Assembly (NCBI GenBank): GCA_046050465.1 | Contig: JBJOPS010000018.1 | Location: 1 to 20,362, forward strand | Direction: 5' to 3' | Source of the DNA: Egaibacter sp046050465 | GTDB lineage: Bacteria; Pseudomonadota; Gammaproteobacteria; Burkholderiales; Burkholderiaceae_C | Length of the DNA stretch: 20,362 nt | Shown: piece by piece, positions 1 through 6,479 of the stretch | How positions within the stretch are numbered: position 1 is the stretch's first letter | How the letters are laid out: each line of letters starts with the position of its first letter | Notes under the pieces: model-generated | The model's database searches: none | Told to the model about the DNA's origin: nothing | The model's input: the letters and a program-made list of their open reading frames with translations, nothing else | Translations under genes and position numbers: made by a program

Positions 1-135
1 CACCGCCAAGTTGCCCAGATTGAGCTTGATGATCTTTTGGCCCTCGTCCTCCATCTGACGCGCCGCGTCCATGATGGGACCGCGGATGTCATAGAGCACA
101 TTGGCCAGCTTGGCAGATTTCCGAATGGGTTTCAA
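1..135 (-). CDS. alaA: AlaA-like pyridoxal-phosphate aminotransferase, N-terminal fragment
   Basis: Only the first 45 codons lie in the window; the gene runs off the left edge. The translation starts (M)KPIRKSAKLANVLYDIRGP and continues with MEDEGQKIIKLNLGN, the N-terminal signature of AlaA/YfbQ-type glutamate-pyruvate aminotransferases, which make alanine from pyruvate in the cytoplasm. The start is a TTG at 135-133. It has a strong ribosome binding site (AGGAGG on the minus strand near 141-146) four to five bases upstream, and an in-frame TAG further upstream with no ATG or GTG between, so TTG is well supported. The PLP lysine and the rest of the fold are outside the window. The family call is firm for this N-terminus; substrate is inferred from the family. 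Confidence 0.82.
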   Translation of the reverse strand, partial: MKPIRKSAKLANVLYDIRGPIMDAARQMEDEGQKIIKLNLGNLAV

Positions 136-150
136 AGTCCCTCCTAAGGG

Positions 151-178
151 TTCAGCACGACTGGATGAGACCTATAAT
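151..178 (+). promoter_or_regulatory. possible promoter for the Mth938-domain gene
   Basis: A perfect TATAAT stands at 173-178 on the plus strand. A weak -35 (TTCAGC, 151-156) lies 16 bp upstream, and the start codon of the next plus-strand gene is about 85 bp downstream. The 126-bp gap to the divergent aminotransferase must hold promoters for both directions. I see no convincing minus-strand pair. Called by eye. Confidence 0.35.
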
Positions 179-261
179 TTGACCACAGTTCTGTGCTGCG
201 CTAGTGCGGTGCAGCATCTGACATAAGACGTCCGATTTTCTCTTGTCCCGCTCACGCCAGC

Positions 262-639
262 ATGAAGCTCCAACCTGACAAATTTGACGTGCAATCCATC
301 TCGGGTTACGGGCTGGGCTGGATCCGGGTTGACGACGAGCAAATCACACACAGTGTGGTGATCGCCTCGGGTGGGCAGCGGTTGGCGTGGTGTTGTGCCC
401 GGTTTCAGGATCTGACGACCAATCACTTCGCCAGACTGACTGAGTTAAGTCCCGAGCTGGTAATTTTTGGCAGCGGTGAACGCATCCGTTTTCCCCAGCC
501 TCAATGGTTACAACCCCTGATGGCCAAACGTATTGGCCTGGAAACTATGGACACGCAGGCAGCCTGTCGAACCTACAACATTCTGGCTGCAGAAGGACGC
601 AATGTGGTTGCCGCTCTTTTACTGGATCATGCGTCTTGA
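262..639 (+). CDS. Mth938-like domain protein (DUF498/NDUFAF3 type)
   Basis: This 125-residue cytoplasmic protein contains the features of the small Mth938-like fold: an N-terminal ISGYG segment, a central PELVIFGSGERIRFPQP strand-loop, and a C-terminal MDTQAACRTYNILAAEGRNVVAALLL segment. The family is widespread and in mitochondria includes the complex I assembly factor NDUFAF3. In bacteria the role is not established, so no function is assigned. Length matches the family (about 120-130 residues). The ATG at 262 lacks a clear Shine-Dalgarno sequence, but the protein begins where the family usually begins. It is divergent from the aminotransferase gene and lies 150 bp before bcp on the same strand. 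No membrane segment or signal peptide is seen. Confidence 0.8.
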   Translation: MKLQPDKFDVQSISGYGLGWIRVDDEQITHSVVIASGGQRLAWCCARFQDLTTNHFARLTELSPELVIFGSGERIRFPQPQWLQPLMAKRIGLETMDTQAACRTYNILAAEGRNVVAALLLDHAS

Positions 640-693
640 GGTGGTGGTGCAAGTGCTTGATGGGTCGTTTTCGGAGTAAAATTGCAATTTGGT

Positions 694-719
694 CGGGAGT
701 TCAAGACGGGAGTTCAAGA
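694..719 (+). repeat. 13-bp tandem direct repeat upstream of bcp
   Basis: The unit CGGGAGTTCAAGA occurs twice back to back (694-706 and 707-719) with no mismatch. It lies in the 150-bp gap between the Mth938-domain gene and bcp, just before a 20-codon open frame. It could be a simple slippage duplication or part of a regulatory site. Confidence 0.8.
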
Positions 720-789
720 GCGACATGAACAATCAAGTTTTTCTCCTGACCCTGTCTGACACATCCTGCAAACGGGAACAAAGTTAAAT

Positions 790-1266
790 ATGGCGATCGT
801 TGTCAACAAACCTCTCCCAGAATTTGAAGCAAACGCCACTGGCGGTGTGAAGGTAACCAACTCCAGTCACACGGGAAAAACCCTGGTTTTATATTTTTAC
901 CCCAAGGACAACACCCCTGGTTGCACCACGGAAGCAATGCAGTTTCGAGACAAGTACAAGGATTTTGTGAAAGCGGGGGCCGCCGTGTTCGGCGTATCCC
1001 GCGACAACATGAAGTCCCACGACGAGTTCAAACTCAAGCTGGAGTTGCCGTTCGAGCTGATTGCGGACACTGAAGAAAAAATGTGTCACATGTTTGGTGT
1101 GGTCAAGAACAAGATCATGTACGGCAAGAAGGTCAAGGGCATTGAGCGCAGCACCTTTTTGATTGGTGCCGATGGCCTCCTGAAGGAAGAGTGGCGCGGG
1201 CTGAAAGTACCCGGACATGTAGATGACGTGCTCAAGGCTGTCAAATCTCTGAAAAAAGCCGCCTGA
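790..1266 (+). CDS. bcp: peroxiredoxin, Bcp/PrxQ type
   Basis: This 158-residue thiol peroxidase reduces hydrogen peroxide and organic hydroperoxides in the cytoplasm using thioredoxin-like donors. The fold is clear: FYPKDNTPGCTTEA at 36-49 holds the peroxidatic Cys45 with the conserved Pro and Thr before it, and a conserved Arg lies in GIERSTF. The second cysteine often found five residues after the first (Cys-X4-Cys, as in E. coli Bcp) is absent: position 50 is Met. The only other cysteine is Cys99 in EKMCHMF, a candidate resolving residue on a different helix; otherwise this is a 1-Cys enzyme. The ATG has no good Shine-Dalgarno sequence; a 20-codon frame ends two bases before it. A strong terminator follows. 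Confidence 0.95.
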   Translation: MAIVVNKPLPEFEANATGGVKVTNSSHTGKTLVLYFYPKDNTPGCTTEAMQFRDKYKDFVKAGAAVFGVSRDNMKSHDEFKLKLELPFELIADTEEKMCHMFGVVKNKIMYGKKVKGIERSTFLIGADGLLKEEWRGLKVPGHVDDVLKAVKSLKKAA

Positions 1267-1365
1267 AACAACTGCATACGGCAGTCAAACGTTTGATTTG
1301 GTCATGCATAATGACCGCCATGCCTTTGAAATTCGCGACCAAGTTTGCACCAGCGTACCGTATTC

Positions 1366-1394
1366 AAGCCGCCTTGACTCAAGGCGGCTTTTTT
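1366..1394 (+). terminator. rho-independent terminator after bcp
   Basis: A perfect 10-bp stem (AAGCCGCCTT, 1366-1375, with AAGGCGGCTT, 1381-1390) encloses a 5-base loop and runs into a T tract at 1389-1394. It lies 100 bp after the bcp stop and before phoH, so the two genes are probably separate transcription units. Confidence 0.92.
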
Positions 1395-1440
1395 CTTTCC
1401 TGAATTCTGAGCTCTGTTTTTGCAAACATCACTAACCATC

Positions 1441-3171
1441 ATGCCATTGCCCCCTGCTCCCGCCAAACGCGCAGCCCTGCTGGCGCACGACATTTTTAAC
1501 GTGACCGCCCGTATTGCGCCCAAACCAGTCAAAAAAACCAGCCGCCCATCTTCAGTCGATATGAACGAGTCCGAAACACAGGCCCGTGAAATCAGTGCGC
1601 GTGGTGACAACGGCGCCAGGCAGCCCGCCCCGCCTTCAGACAAGCTGGCGCGGGCAGTCACCTCAGAGTCAAGTCAAGTGAAACCAACGGTTGCAAGACC
1701 TAGTGCCACCACTCAGGAGTTGAACGCAACCAAACGCAAGAAGAGCAAGGCAACCGGCGCGACCAAGCTGTTTGTGCTGGATACCAACGTGCTGCTGCAC
1801 GATCCCATGTGCCTGTTCCGGTTTGAGGAACATGACATCTTCCTGCCGATGATCGTTCTGGAAGAGCTGGACGGCCACAAAAAAGGCATGACCGAGGTCG
1901 CCCGCAATGCGCGCCAGACCAGCCGTACACTGGATGCATTGGCAGGAGCAAATGGCGCTGACATCGACATGGGCCTGCAGCTCGACACCACTGGTCACCG
2001 CGAAGCCAAAGGCAAACTGTTTTTTCAGACCCGGCCGCTGAACTACACCCTGCCCACCAGTCTGCCCCAAGGCAAGGCTGACAACCAGATTCTGGGTGTC
2101 GTCGAAGCGCTGCGCCAGCAGCATACGGCCATGGCCAGTGAATCCAAAGCGGATGCTCGGGGAGTGGTGCTGGTGTCCAAGGACATCAACATGCGCGTCA
2201 AGGCCCGTGCCCTGGGCTTGGCTACCGATGATTACCAGAACGACAAGACACTGGAAGACGGCGACCTGCTGTACTCCGGCTCCATGGCGCTACCTGTCGA
2301 CTTCTGGGCGACCCACGGCCAGACGGTGGAGAGCTGGCAGAGCGGGGCCCACACGTTCTACCGCATTTCGGGGCCGGTGGTGCCCAGTCTGCTGATCAAT
2401 CAGTTTGTCTACTTGGAGGCCCCAGGCGAGCCAGCACTGTATGCACGCGTGACCGAGATCCGTGGCAAAACTGCCGTCTTCAAAACCCTCAAGGACTTCA
2501 ACCACCTGAAGAATGCCGTGTGGGGCGTCACCACCCGCAACCGCGAGCAGAACTTTGCCATGAACCTGCTGATGGACCCGGAGATAGACTTTGTCACCCT
2601 CACCGGCACAGCTGGCAGCGGCAAAACCCTGATGGCGCTGGCCGCAGGCCTGACGCAGGTGCTCGATGATCGTCGTTACACCGAGATCATCGTCACCCGC
2701 GCAACGGTAAGCGTGGGTGAAGATATTGGTTTTTTGCCCGGCACCGAAGAAGAAAAGATGGGCCCGTGGATGGGCGCGCTGGACGACAACCTGGAGGTCC
2801 TGAGCAAGGCCGACACTAGCGCTGGCGAATGGGGACGTGCGGCCACCAGCGAGCTGATTCGCAGCCGCATCAAGATCAAAAGCATGAACTTCATGCGTGG
2901 TCGCACATTCCTGACCAAGTACGTCATCATCGATGAAGCCCAGAATTTGACGCCCAAGCAAATGAAGACGCTGATCACCCGCGCCGGTCCTGGCACCAAG
3001 ATTGTCTGCATGGGGAACCTGGCACAGATCGACACACCCTATCTCACCGAAGGCTCTTCGGGCCTCACGTTTGCTGTTGACAAGTTTAAGGGCTGGTCGC
3101 ACAGCGGACACATCACACTGGCTCGCGGCGAGCGGTCTCGACTGGCAGATTTTGCCAGCGAAGTGCTATAA
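1441..3171 (+). CDS. PIN domain-PhoH family ATPase
   Basis: With the ATG at 1441 the protein is 576 residues. Residues 1-105 are low-complexity, rich in Ala, Pro, Lys and Ser, and look disordered. A PIN ribonuclease-type domain follows (LFVLDTNVLLHD at 111-122 with Asp114; VLEELDG with Glu141 and Asp144). The C-terminal PhoH ATPase domain has Walker A GTAGSGKT at 389-396 and Walker B VIIDEAQ at 495-501. PIN-PhoH fusions (also called PhoH2 or YlaK-like) are thought to act as ATP-driven RNA unwinding and cleaving enzymes; that is family knowledge, not visible here. An in-frame TTG at 1420 would add seven residues; ATG is preferred, though neither start has a clear ribosome site. The stop codon lies inside an intergenic repeat copy. 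Transcription converges with dnaB. Confidence 0.92.
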   Translation: MPLPPAPAKRAALLAHDIFNVTARIAPKPVKKTSRPSSVDMNESETQAREISARGDNGARQPAPPSDKLARAVTSESSQVKPTVARPSATTQELNATKRKKSKATGATKLFVLDTNVLLHDPMCLFRFEEHDIFLPMIVLEELDGHKKGMTEVARNARQTSRTLDALAGANGADIDMGLQLDTTGHREAKGKLFFQTRPLNYTLPTSLPQGKADNQILGVVEALRQQHTAMASESKADARGVVLVSKDINMRVKARALGLATDDYQNDKTLEDGDLLYSGSMALPVDFWATHGQTVESWQSGAHTFYRISGPVVPSLLINQFVYLEAPGEPALYARVTEIRGKTAVFKTLKDFNHLKNAVWGVTTRNREQNFAMNLLMDPEIDFVTLTGTAGSGKTLMALAAGLTQVLDDRRYTEIIVTRATVSVGEDIGFLPGTEEEKMGPWMGALDDNLEVLSKADTSAGEWGRAATSELIRSRIKIKSMNFMRGRTFLTKYVIIDEAQNLTPKQMKTLITRAGPGTKIVCMGNLAQIDTPYLTEGSSGLTFAVDKFKGWSHSGHITLARGERSRLADFASEVL

Positions 3172-3217
3172 AAAATATAGCTAACAACCTATGTCCTGAA
3201 TGGGGAAATGGCTGATT
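3165..3217. repeat. degenerate Comamonadaceae-type intergenic repeat, copy A
   Basis: This AT-rich element between the convergent phoH and dnaB genes opens with an inverted repeat, GCTATA (3165-3170), AAAAA, TATAGC (3176-3181), followed by a body with GGGG and GGCTGATTTT. Spacing and landmarks match a second element near 18511-18570. Such 'ATAGCT' repeats are, to my knowledge, frequent in Comamonadaceae intergenic regions. The phoH stop codon (3169-3171) lies inside the first arm. It may also serve as a weak transcription end for either gene. Confidence 0.5.
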
Positions 3218-3221
3218 TTCC

Positions 3222-4625
3222 TTAAAAATCACCCCCGACACCACTGGCCAGACTCTCAAACCGGGTTTGTGATTTCTGGAAGAACAGCTTGACGGTGCCG
3301 GTAGGCCCGTTACGCTGTTTGGCAATGATGATCTCGGCCACGTTTTCTTCCTTGGACTCCTTGTTGTAGTAGTCGTCCCGGTAGATGAACATGATGACGT
3401 CGGCGTCCTGCTCGATGGCGCCAGACTCGCGCAGGTCGCTCATCATCGGGCGCTTGTCGGTGCGTGACTCGACGCCCCGGCTGAGCTGCGACAACGCGAT
3501 CACCGGGCATTGAAGTTCCTTGGCCAGCATCTTGAGGCCGCGCGAGATTTCGCCCACAGCCGTGGCGCGGTTTTCGTCGCTCATGCTGCTCGATACGCTC
3601 ATCAGCTGCAGGTAGTCCACCACAATCAACCCCAGCTTGCCGCACTGGCGCGCCAGGCGCCGGGCGTTGGCGCGCAGCTCGCTCACAGTGAGGCCGGGTG
3701 TCTCGTCAATGTGCAGCGAGACATTGCGTAGCTTTTCAATGGCCTCGGTAAGCCGGGGCCACTCGTCATCCTTGAGTTTTCCGGTGCGCAGGTTGCTCTG
3801 GTCAATGCGTCCGATGGAGCCCACGATACGTACCGCCAGTTGCGAAGCACCCATTTCCATGGAGAACACCGCTACTGGCAAACCCTCATGCAACGCCACA
3901 TGCTCGGCAATGTTGATGGCCAGCGCAGTTTTCCCCATGGACGGGCGTGCCGCGAGCACAATCATGTCGCCTGCCTGCATGCCGGACAGGTAGCGGTCCA
4001 GGTCATAAAACCCGGTAGGCACACCGGTGATGTCATTCGGGTTGTCAGCCATTTCCTGAACCCGGTCCAGCAGACTCACCACCAGTGAATCCATGCCCTG
4101 GAAACCCTGCTTCATACGGGATCCCTGCTCGCCGATATTGAAGATCTTCTGCTCGGCCTCGTCCACGATAGTAGCCACAGGCCGCCCCTGGGTATTGAAG
4201 GCATTGGTAGCGATTTCGTCGCTGGCACTGACCAGTTTTCGCAGGATGGAGCGCTCGCGCACGATCTCGGCGTAACGGCGAATGTTGCCCGCGCCAGGCA
4301 CATATTGCGCCAGAGAATTCAGGTAGGCCAAACCACCCACCTCCTCGGCCTTGCCCAGGCTTTGCAGGTGTTCATATACAGTGATCACATCAGCGGGTTT
4401 GGATGCGTTGATCAGGCCACCAACCGCCGTAAACACCAGTTTGTGCTCGTGCCGATAAAAGTCGCCATCGGTCAACAAATCCCCCACACGGTCCCAGGTG
4501 GCGTTGTCCAGCAGCAAACCACCCAGTACGCTGGACTCCGCCTCAATGGAGTGCGGCGGGATGCGTAACTGGGCAACTTGACGGTCCTGGCCGTAATCAT
4601 CGATGGCGGAAAGTACGGCAGACAT
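3222..4625 (-). CDS. dnaB: replicative DNA helicase DnaB
   Basis: This 467-residue protein is the hexameric helicase that unwinds DNA ahead of the replication fork and binds primase. An N-terminal DnaB domain (PPHSIEAESSVLGGLLLD, residues 23-40) is followed by a linker and the RecA-like ATPase domain. The latter has Walker A ARPSMGKT (226-233), the FSMEM segment (254-258), Walker B IVVDYLQ (334-340) and the late AKQRNGPTGTVKLFF signature. Length is normal and there is no intein, a common insertion in dnaB. The ATG at 4625 gives the expected N-terminus, although no good Shine-Dalgarno sequence precedes it. It follows rplI by 210 bp on the same strand, with a terminator and DnaA-box-like sites in the gap, so it probably has its own promoter. 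Confidence 0.97.
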   Translation of the reverse strand: MSAVLSAIDDYGQDRQVAQLRIPPHSIEAESSVLGGLLLDNATWDRVGDLLTDGDFYRHEHKLVFTAVGGLINASKPADVITVYEHLQSLGKAEEVGGLAYLNSLAQYVPGAGNIRRYAEIVRERSILRKLVSASDEIATNAFNTQGRPVATIVDEAEQKIFNIGEQGSRMKQGFQGMDSLVVSLLDRVQEMADNPNDITGVPTGFYDLDRYLSGMQAGDMIVLAARPSMGKTALAINIAEHVALHEGLPVAVFSMEMGASQLAVRIVGSIGRIDQSNLRTGKLKDDEWPRLTEAIEKLRNVSLHIDETPGLTVSELRANARRLARQCGKLGLIVVDYLQLMSVSSSMSDENRATAVGEISRGLKMLAKELQCPVIALSQLSRGVESRTDKRPMMSDLRESGAIEQDADVIMFIYRDDYYNKESKEENVAEIIIAKQRNGPTGTVKLFFQKSQTRFESLASGVGGDF

Positions 4626-4705
4626 GGGTGATCGAGTAGTTGATTGGGCGTTCTTGTGGCTGACTTGGGTGAACCCTGATGCTACGCGGTCAGCCGCATG
4701 GCGTC

Positions 4706-4726
4706 ACGGGATAACTTTGTGCATAA
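4706..4726 (-). promoter_or_regulatory. DnaA-box-like pair upstream of dnaB
   Basis: On the minus strand TTATGCACA (4726-4718) fits the relaxed DnaA-box consensus TTWTNCACA. A second, weaker match (TTATCCCGT, 4714-4706, 6 of 9 to TTATCCACA) sits in the same orientation 12 bp further along. The pair lies about 80-100 bp before the dnaB start, between the rplI terminator and dnaB. The arrangement resembles paired sites in origin-type and DnaA-regulated promoters. The call is by eye, and single 9-mers of this kind also occur by chance. Confidence 0.4.
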
Positions 4727-4771
4727 GTGGTGGGTTAGCTGTGATCCCGTCTGTAAAACAGGCCCCCGAAA

Positions 4772-4803
4772 AGCAAAAAGCCGCCGGGAATGCCCCCGAC
4801 GGC
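4772..4803 (-). terminator. rho-independent terminator of the rpsF-priB-rpsR-rplI operon
   Basis: On the minus strand a 9-bp GC-rich stem (4803-4795 with 4788-4780, one G-U pair) with a 6-base loop is followed by TTTTT at 4779-4775. It stands 33 bp after the rplI stop and separates the ribosomal protein operon from dnaB. Confidence 0.85.
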
Positions 4804-4835
4804 CTTGACTTGCAAAAAACCGAAGTCGGTGCGAA

Positions 4836-5288
4836 TTAAGTGGTTTCGCCGTAGACCGACACGGTGATGTCCACCACCACGTCAGTGTGCAATGCCACGC
4901 TGACTGCGCTGTCACCAACAACCTTGATCGGGCCATTGGGCATGCGGATCTGGGACTTCACAACTTTGTAGCCCAGCTTGTTCAGTTCTTCGGCGATGTC
5001 GTAGTTGGTCACCGAACCAAACAGGCGGCCATCGACGCCAGCTTTTTGAGTCAGCTTGGCGGTAGAACCAGCCAGTTTGACGCCCAAAGCCTGGGACTCG
5101 GCCAGTTTGGCGGCAGCCGCTTTTTCCAGTTCGGCACGCTTCACTTCAAATTCCTGCTTGGCAGCAGCAGTCGCGCGACGCGCACGGCCAGAAGGAATCA
5201 GGAAGTTACGGGCATAGCCGTCTTTGACCTTGACGATTTCGCCGAGGGTGCCAAGGTTCACAACCTTGTCGAGCAGAATGATTTGCAT
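4836..5288 (-). CDS. rplI: 50S ribosomal protein L9
   Basis: This 150-residue protein begins MQIILLDKVVNLGTLGEIVKVKDGYARNFL, the classic L9 N-terminal domain that binds 23S rRNA near the L1 stalk. An alanine- and lysine-rich central helix (about residues 40-75) leads to the C-terminal domain with DGRLFGSVT. L9 helps keep reading frame and ribosome spacing. It is last in the S6-PriB-S18-L9 operon, 12 bp after rpsR, with a GGGAG ribosome site before the ATG and a terminator downstream. Length is standard. Confidence 0.97.
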   Translation of the reverse strand: MQIILLDKVVNLGTLGEIVKVKDGYARNFLIPSGRARRATAAAKQEFEVKRAELEKAAAAKLAESQALGVKLAGSTAKLTQKAGVDGRLFGSVTNYDIAEELNKLGYKVVKSQIRMPNGPIKVVGDSAVSVALHTDVVVDITVSVYGETT

Positions 5289-5300
5289 GGTGTGACTCCC

Positions 5301-5582
5301 TTAGATGCGGTGCTGGTCGCTGTACGGCAGCATCGCGAGGAAACGCGCGCGCTTGATGGCGGTGTTGAGCTGGCGCTGGAAAATGGCACGGGTGCCAGTC
5401 AGGCGGGCAGGAATGATCTTGCCGTTTTCGGCAATGAAATCACGCAAGGTGTCAATGTCCTTGTAGTCGATCTCTTCAACGCCTGTGACGGTGAAGCGGC
5501 AAAAGCGCTTGCGCTTGAACAGCAGGTTTTGTGCGGGACGCTTGGGGCGCTTGTCTTTACTGAAACGTTTTGGTCCGGGCAT
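5301..5582 (-). CDS. rpsR: 30S ribosomal protein S18
   Basis: The 93-residue basic protein carries the S18 signature FCRFTVTGVEEIDYKDIDTLRDFI, then GKIIPARLTGTRAIFQRQLNTAIKRARFLAMLPY. S18 pairs with S6 on the platform of the small subunit. The N-terminal stretch MPGPKRFSKDKRPKRPAQN is lysine- and arginine-rich and a little longer than the E. coli protein, as is usual in Burkholderiales. The ATG has an AGGAG site six bases upstream. It lies 18 bp after priB and 12 bp before rplI in one operon. Confidence 0.97.
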   Translation of the reverse strand: MPGPKRFSKDKRPKRPAQNLLFKRKRFCRFTVTGVEEIDYKDIDTLRDFIAENGKIIPARLTGTRAIFQRQLNTAIKRARFLAMLPYSDQHRI

Positions 5583-5600
5583 GATGGACTCCTGAAAAAA

Positions 5601-5912
5601 TTAATCTTGCAAAAATTCTTGAATATGAAACACGACGTGTTTGCCGTTGCGGGGAGTTGCCAGAAAACCGCTGAACTTCCAGATACTACCTGGGGCCTGC
5701 TTCGCAAGCCGCTCGGCTATCGCACTGAAAGCCACTGCTTTCAAAGCCGCCTTCACCTGTCTGGTTTGACCTGCTTCCTGAACTTCCGACTCGTGTTCGA
5801 GTTTCATGCTCAGTGCCGGCAAACCGGCCGGCGTGTATCGCATCGCTTCAAGCTCAACAATACTGGCCGTCAAAGTCAACAGATTGCAAGCGACGTGGCT
5901 TACTTCACTCAC
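5601..5912 (-). CDS. priB: primosomal replication protein PriB
   Basis: This 103-residue single OB-fold protein matches betaproteobacterial PriB: LRYTPAG-type segment (MRYTPAGLPAL), LEHESEVQEAG, and the C-terminal FSGFLATPRNGKHVVFHIQEF. PriB binds single-stranded DNA and PriA and helps reload DnaB at stalled forks, which fits its place between rpsF and rpsR with dnaB downstream. The start is GTG at 5912; an in-frame TGA two codons upstream rules out anything longer. The GAGGAG sequence abuts the GTG with essentially no spacing, so initiation may depend on coupling to rpsF, which ends 22 bp before. The family core seems to begin around residue 10. Confidence 0.9.
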   Translation of the reverse strand: MSEVSHVACNLLTLTASIVELEAMRYTPAGLPALSMKLEHESEVQEAGQTRQVKAALKAVAFSAIAERLAKQAPGSIWKFSGFLATPRNGKHVVFHIQEFLQD

Positions 5913-5934
5913 TCCTCAACAACACAGCGCGGTT

Positions 5935-6309
5935 TTATCGGTCTGAACCGTGAAACTCGGCTTGCTGAGTCTTGCGGGCGTCTTCACGCTCCACCGTCTT
6001 CATCATTGAAGAAGGGCCGGTATCGGCCTTTTTCTTGGACACGGTCAGGTGACGCAAGACAGCATCGTTGAACTTGAACGCATGTTCGAGTTCAGCCATC
6101 ACGGCCTGATCGGCCTCGATGTTGACGCACAGATAGTGAGCCTTGGCCAGCTTGTTGATCATGTAGACCAACTGGCGACGACCCCAGTCTTCAACACGGT
6201 GCACTTTGCCACCGCCAGCGGTGATCATGCCCTTGTAACGCTCCAGCATGGCCGGAACTTGTTCGCTCTGATCCGGATGGATCATGAGGATGATTTCGTA
6301 ATGACGCAT
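5935..6309 (-). CDS. rpsF: 30S ribosomal protein S6
   Basis: The 124-residue protein starts MRHYEIILMIHPDQSEQVPAMLERY and contains VHRVEDWGRRQLVYMINKLAKAHYL, the diagnostic S6 core. The C-terminal tail (KKKADTGPSSMMKTVEREDARKTQQ) is charged and probably flexible. S6 binds the 30S platform with S18. The ATG at 6309 is chosen over an in-frame TTG 24 bp upstream because AAGGAGT lies just before it and the family starts here. It is first in the operon, preceded by a clear promoter and a structured leader that may mediate S6:S18 feedback. Confidence 0.97.
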   Translation of the reverse strand: MRHYEIILMIHPDQSEQVPAMLERYKGMITAGGGKVHRVEDWGRRQLVYMINKLAKAHYLCVNIEADQAVMAELEHAFKFNDAVLRHLTVSKKKADTGPSSMMKTVEREDARKTQQAEFHGSDR

Positions 6310-6327
6310 TGATACTCCTTGTGAATT

Positions 6328-6365
6328 GCCCAAAACGGGCAGCCAAAACGGCTGATAAGCTGCCC
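6328..6365 (-). promoter_or_regulatory. structured rpsF leader, candidate S6:S18 regulatory element
   Basis: In the mRNA (minus strand) GGGCAGC (6365-6359) pairs perfectly with GCTGCCC (6343-6337) around a 15-base loop that contains AGCCG. Competing smaller hairpins are CAGCC-GTTTT-GGCTG (6354-6340) and GCCC-GTTTT-GGGC (6340-6328), so the region can fold in mutually exclusive ways just upstream of the ribosome site. Known S6:S18 leaders in many bacteria present a CCG motif in a hairpin. The assignment of this leader to that class is inference. Confidence 0.5.
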
Positions 6366-6403
6366 TCAGCGTCTAAATGAGGTGCAGCAAGGCTAAGCTT
6401 TCG

Positions 6404-6430
6404 ATTATATGATATTTGGTGTTGAGCCAA
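6404..6430 (-). promoter_or_regulatory. promoter of the rpsF-priB-rpsR-rplI operon
   Basis: On the minus strand a perfect TATAAT (6409-6404) follows TTGGCT (6430-6425) at 15-bp spacing. It lies between the upstream gene's terminator (6433-6459) and the rpsF leader, which would give a 5' untranslated region of roughly 85-90 bases. Confidence 0.7.
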
Positions 6431-6432
6431 AG

Positions 6433-6459
6433 AAAAGGCCCCGCCGTGCGGGGCCTTTT
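6433..6459 (-). terminator. strong terminator after the Liv-type binding protein gene
   Basis: A perfect 12-bp stem (AAAAGGCCCCGC, 6433-6444, with GCGGGGCCTTTT, 6448-6459) has a 3-base loop. The T-run arms make it potentially bidirectional. It is 21 bp after the stop of the minus-strand binding protein gene and immediately upstream of the rpsF promoter. Confidence 0.93.
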
Positions 6460-6479
6460 GCTTGCTTAATGAGCTCGAA

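Noticed and set aside
1293..1312. Possible promoter TTGATT ... CATAAT before the bcp terminator
   Set aside because: Spacing between the two hexamers is only 8 bp, and the terminator follows at once.
1311..1403. 30-codon open frame (MTAMPLKFATKFAPAY...) between bcp and phoH
   Set aside because: It runs through the stem of the bcp terminator and lacks a ribosome site, so the reading frame is more likely chance.
2290..3111. 273-codon open frame on the minus strand
   Set aside because: Antisense to the PhoH ATPase domain, whose Walker motifs fix the real coding strand.
4887..6071. 394-codon open frame on the plus strand
   Set aside because: It runs antisense through rplI, rpsR, priB and into rpsF, all certain genes; its translation has no family resemblance and is rich in shadow-type residues.
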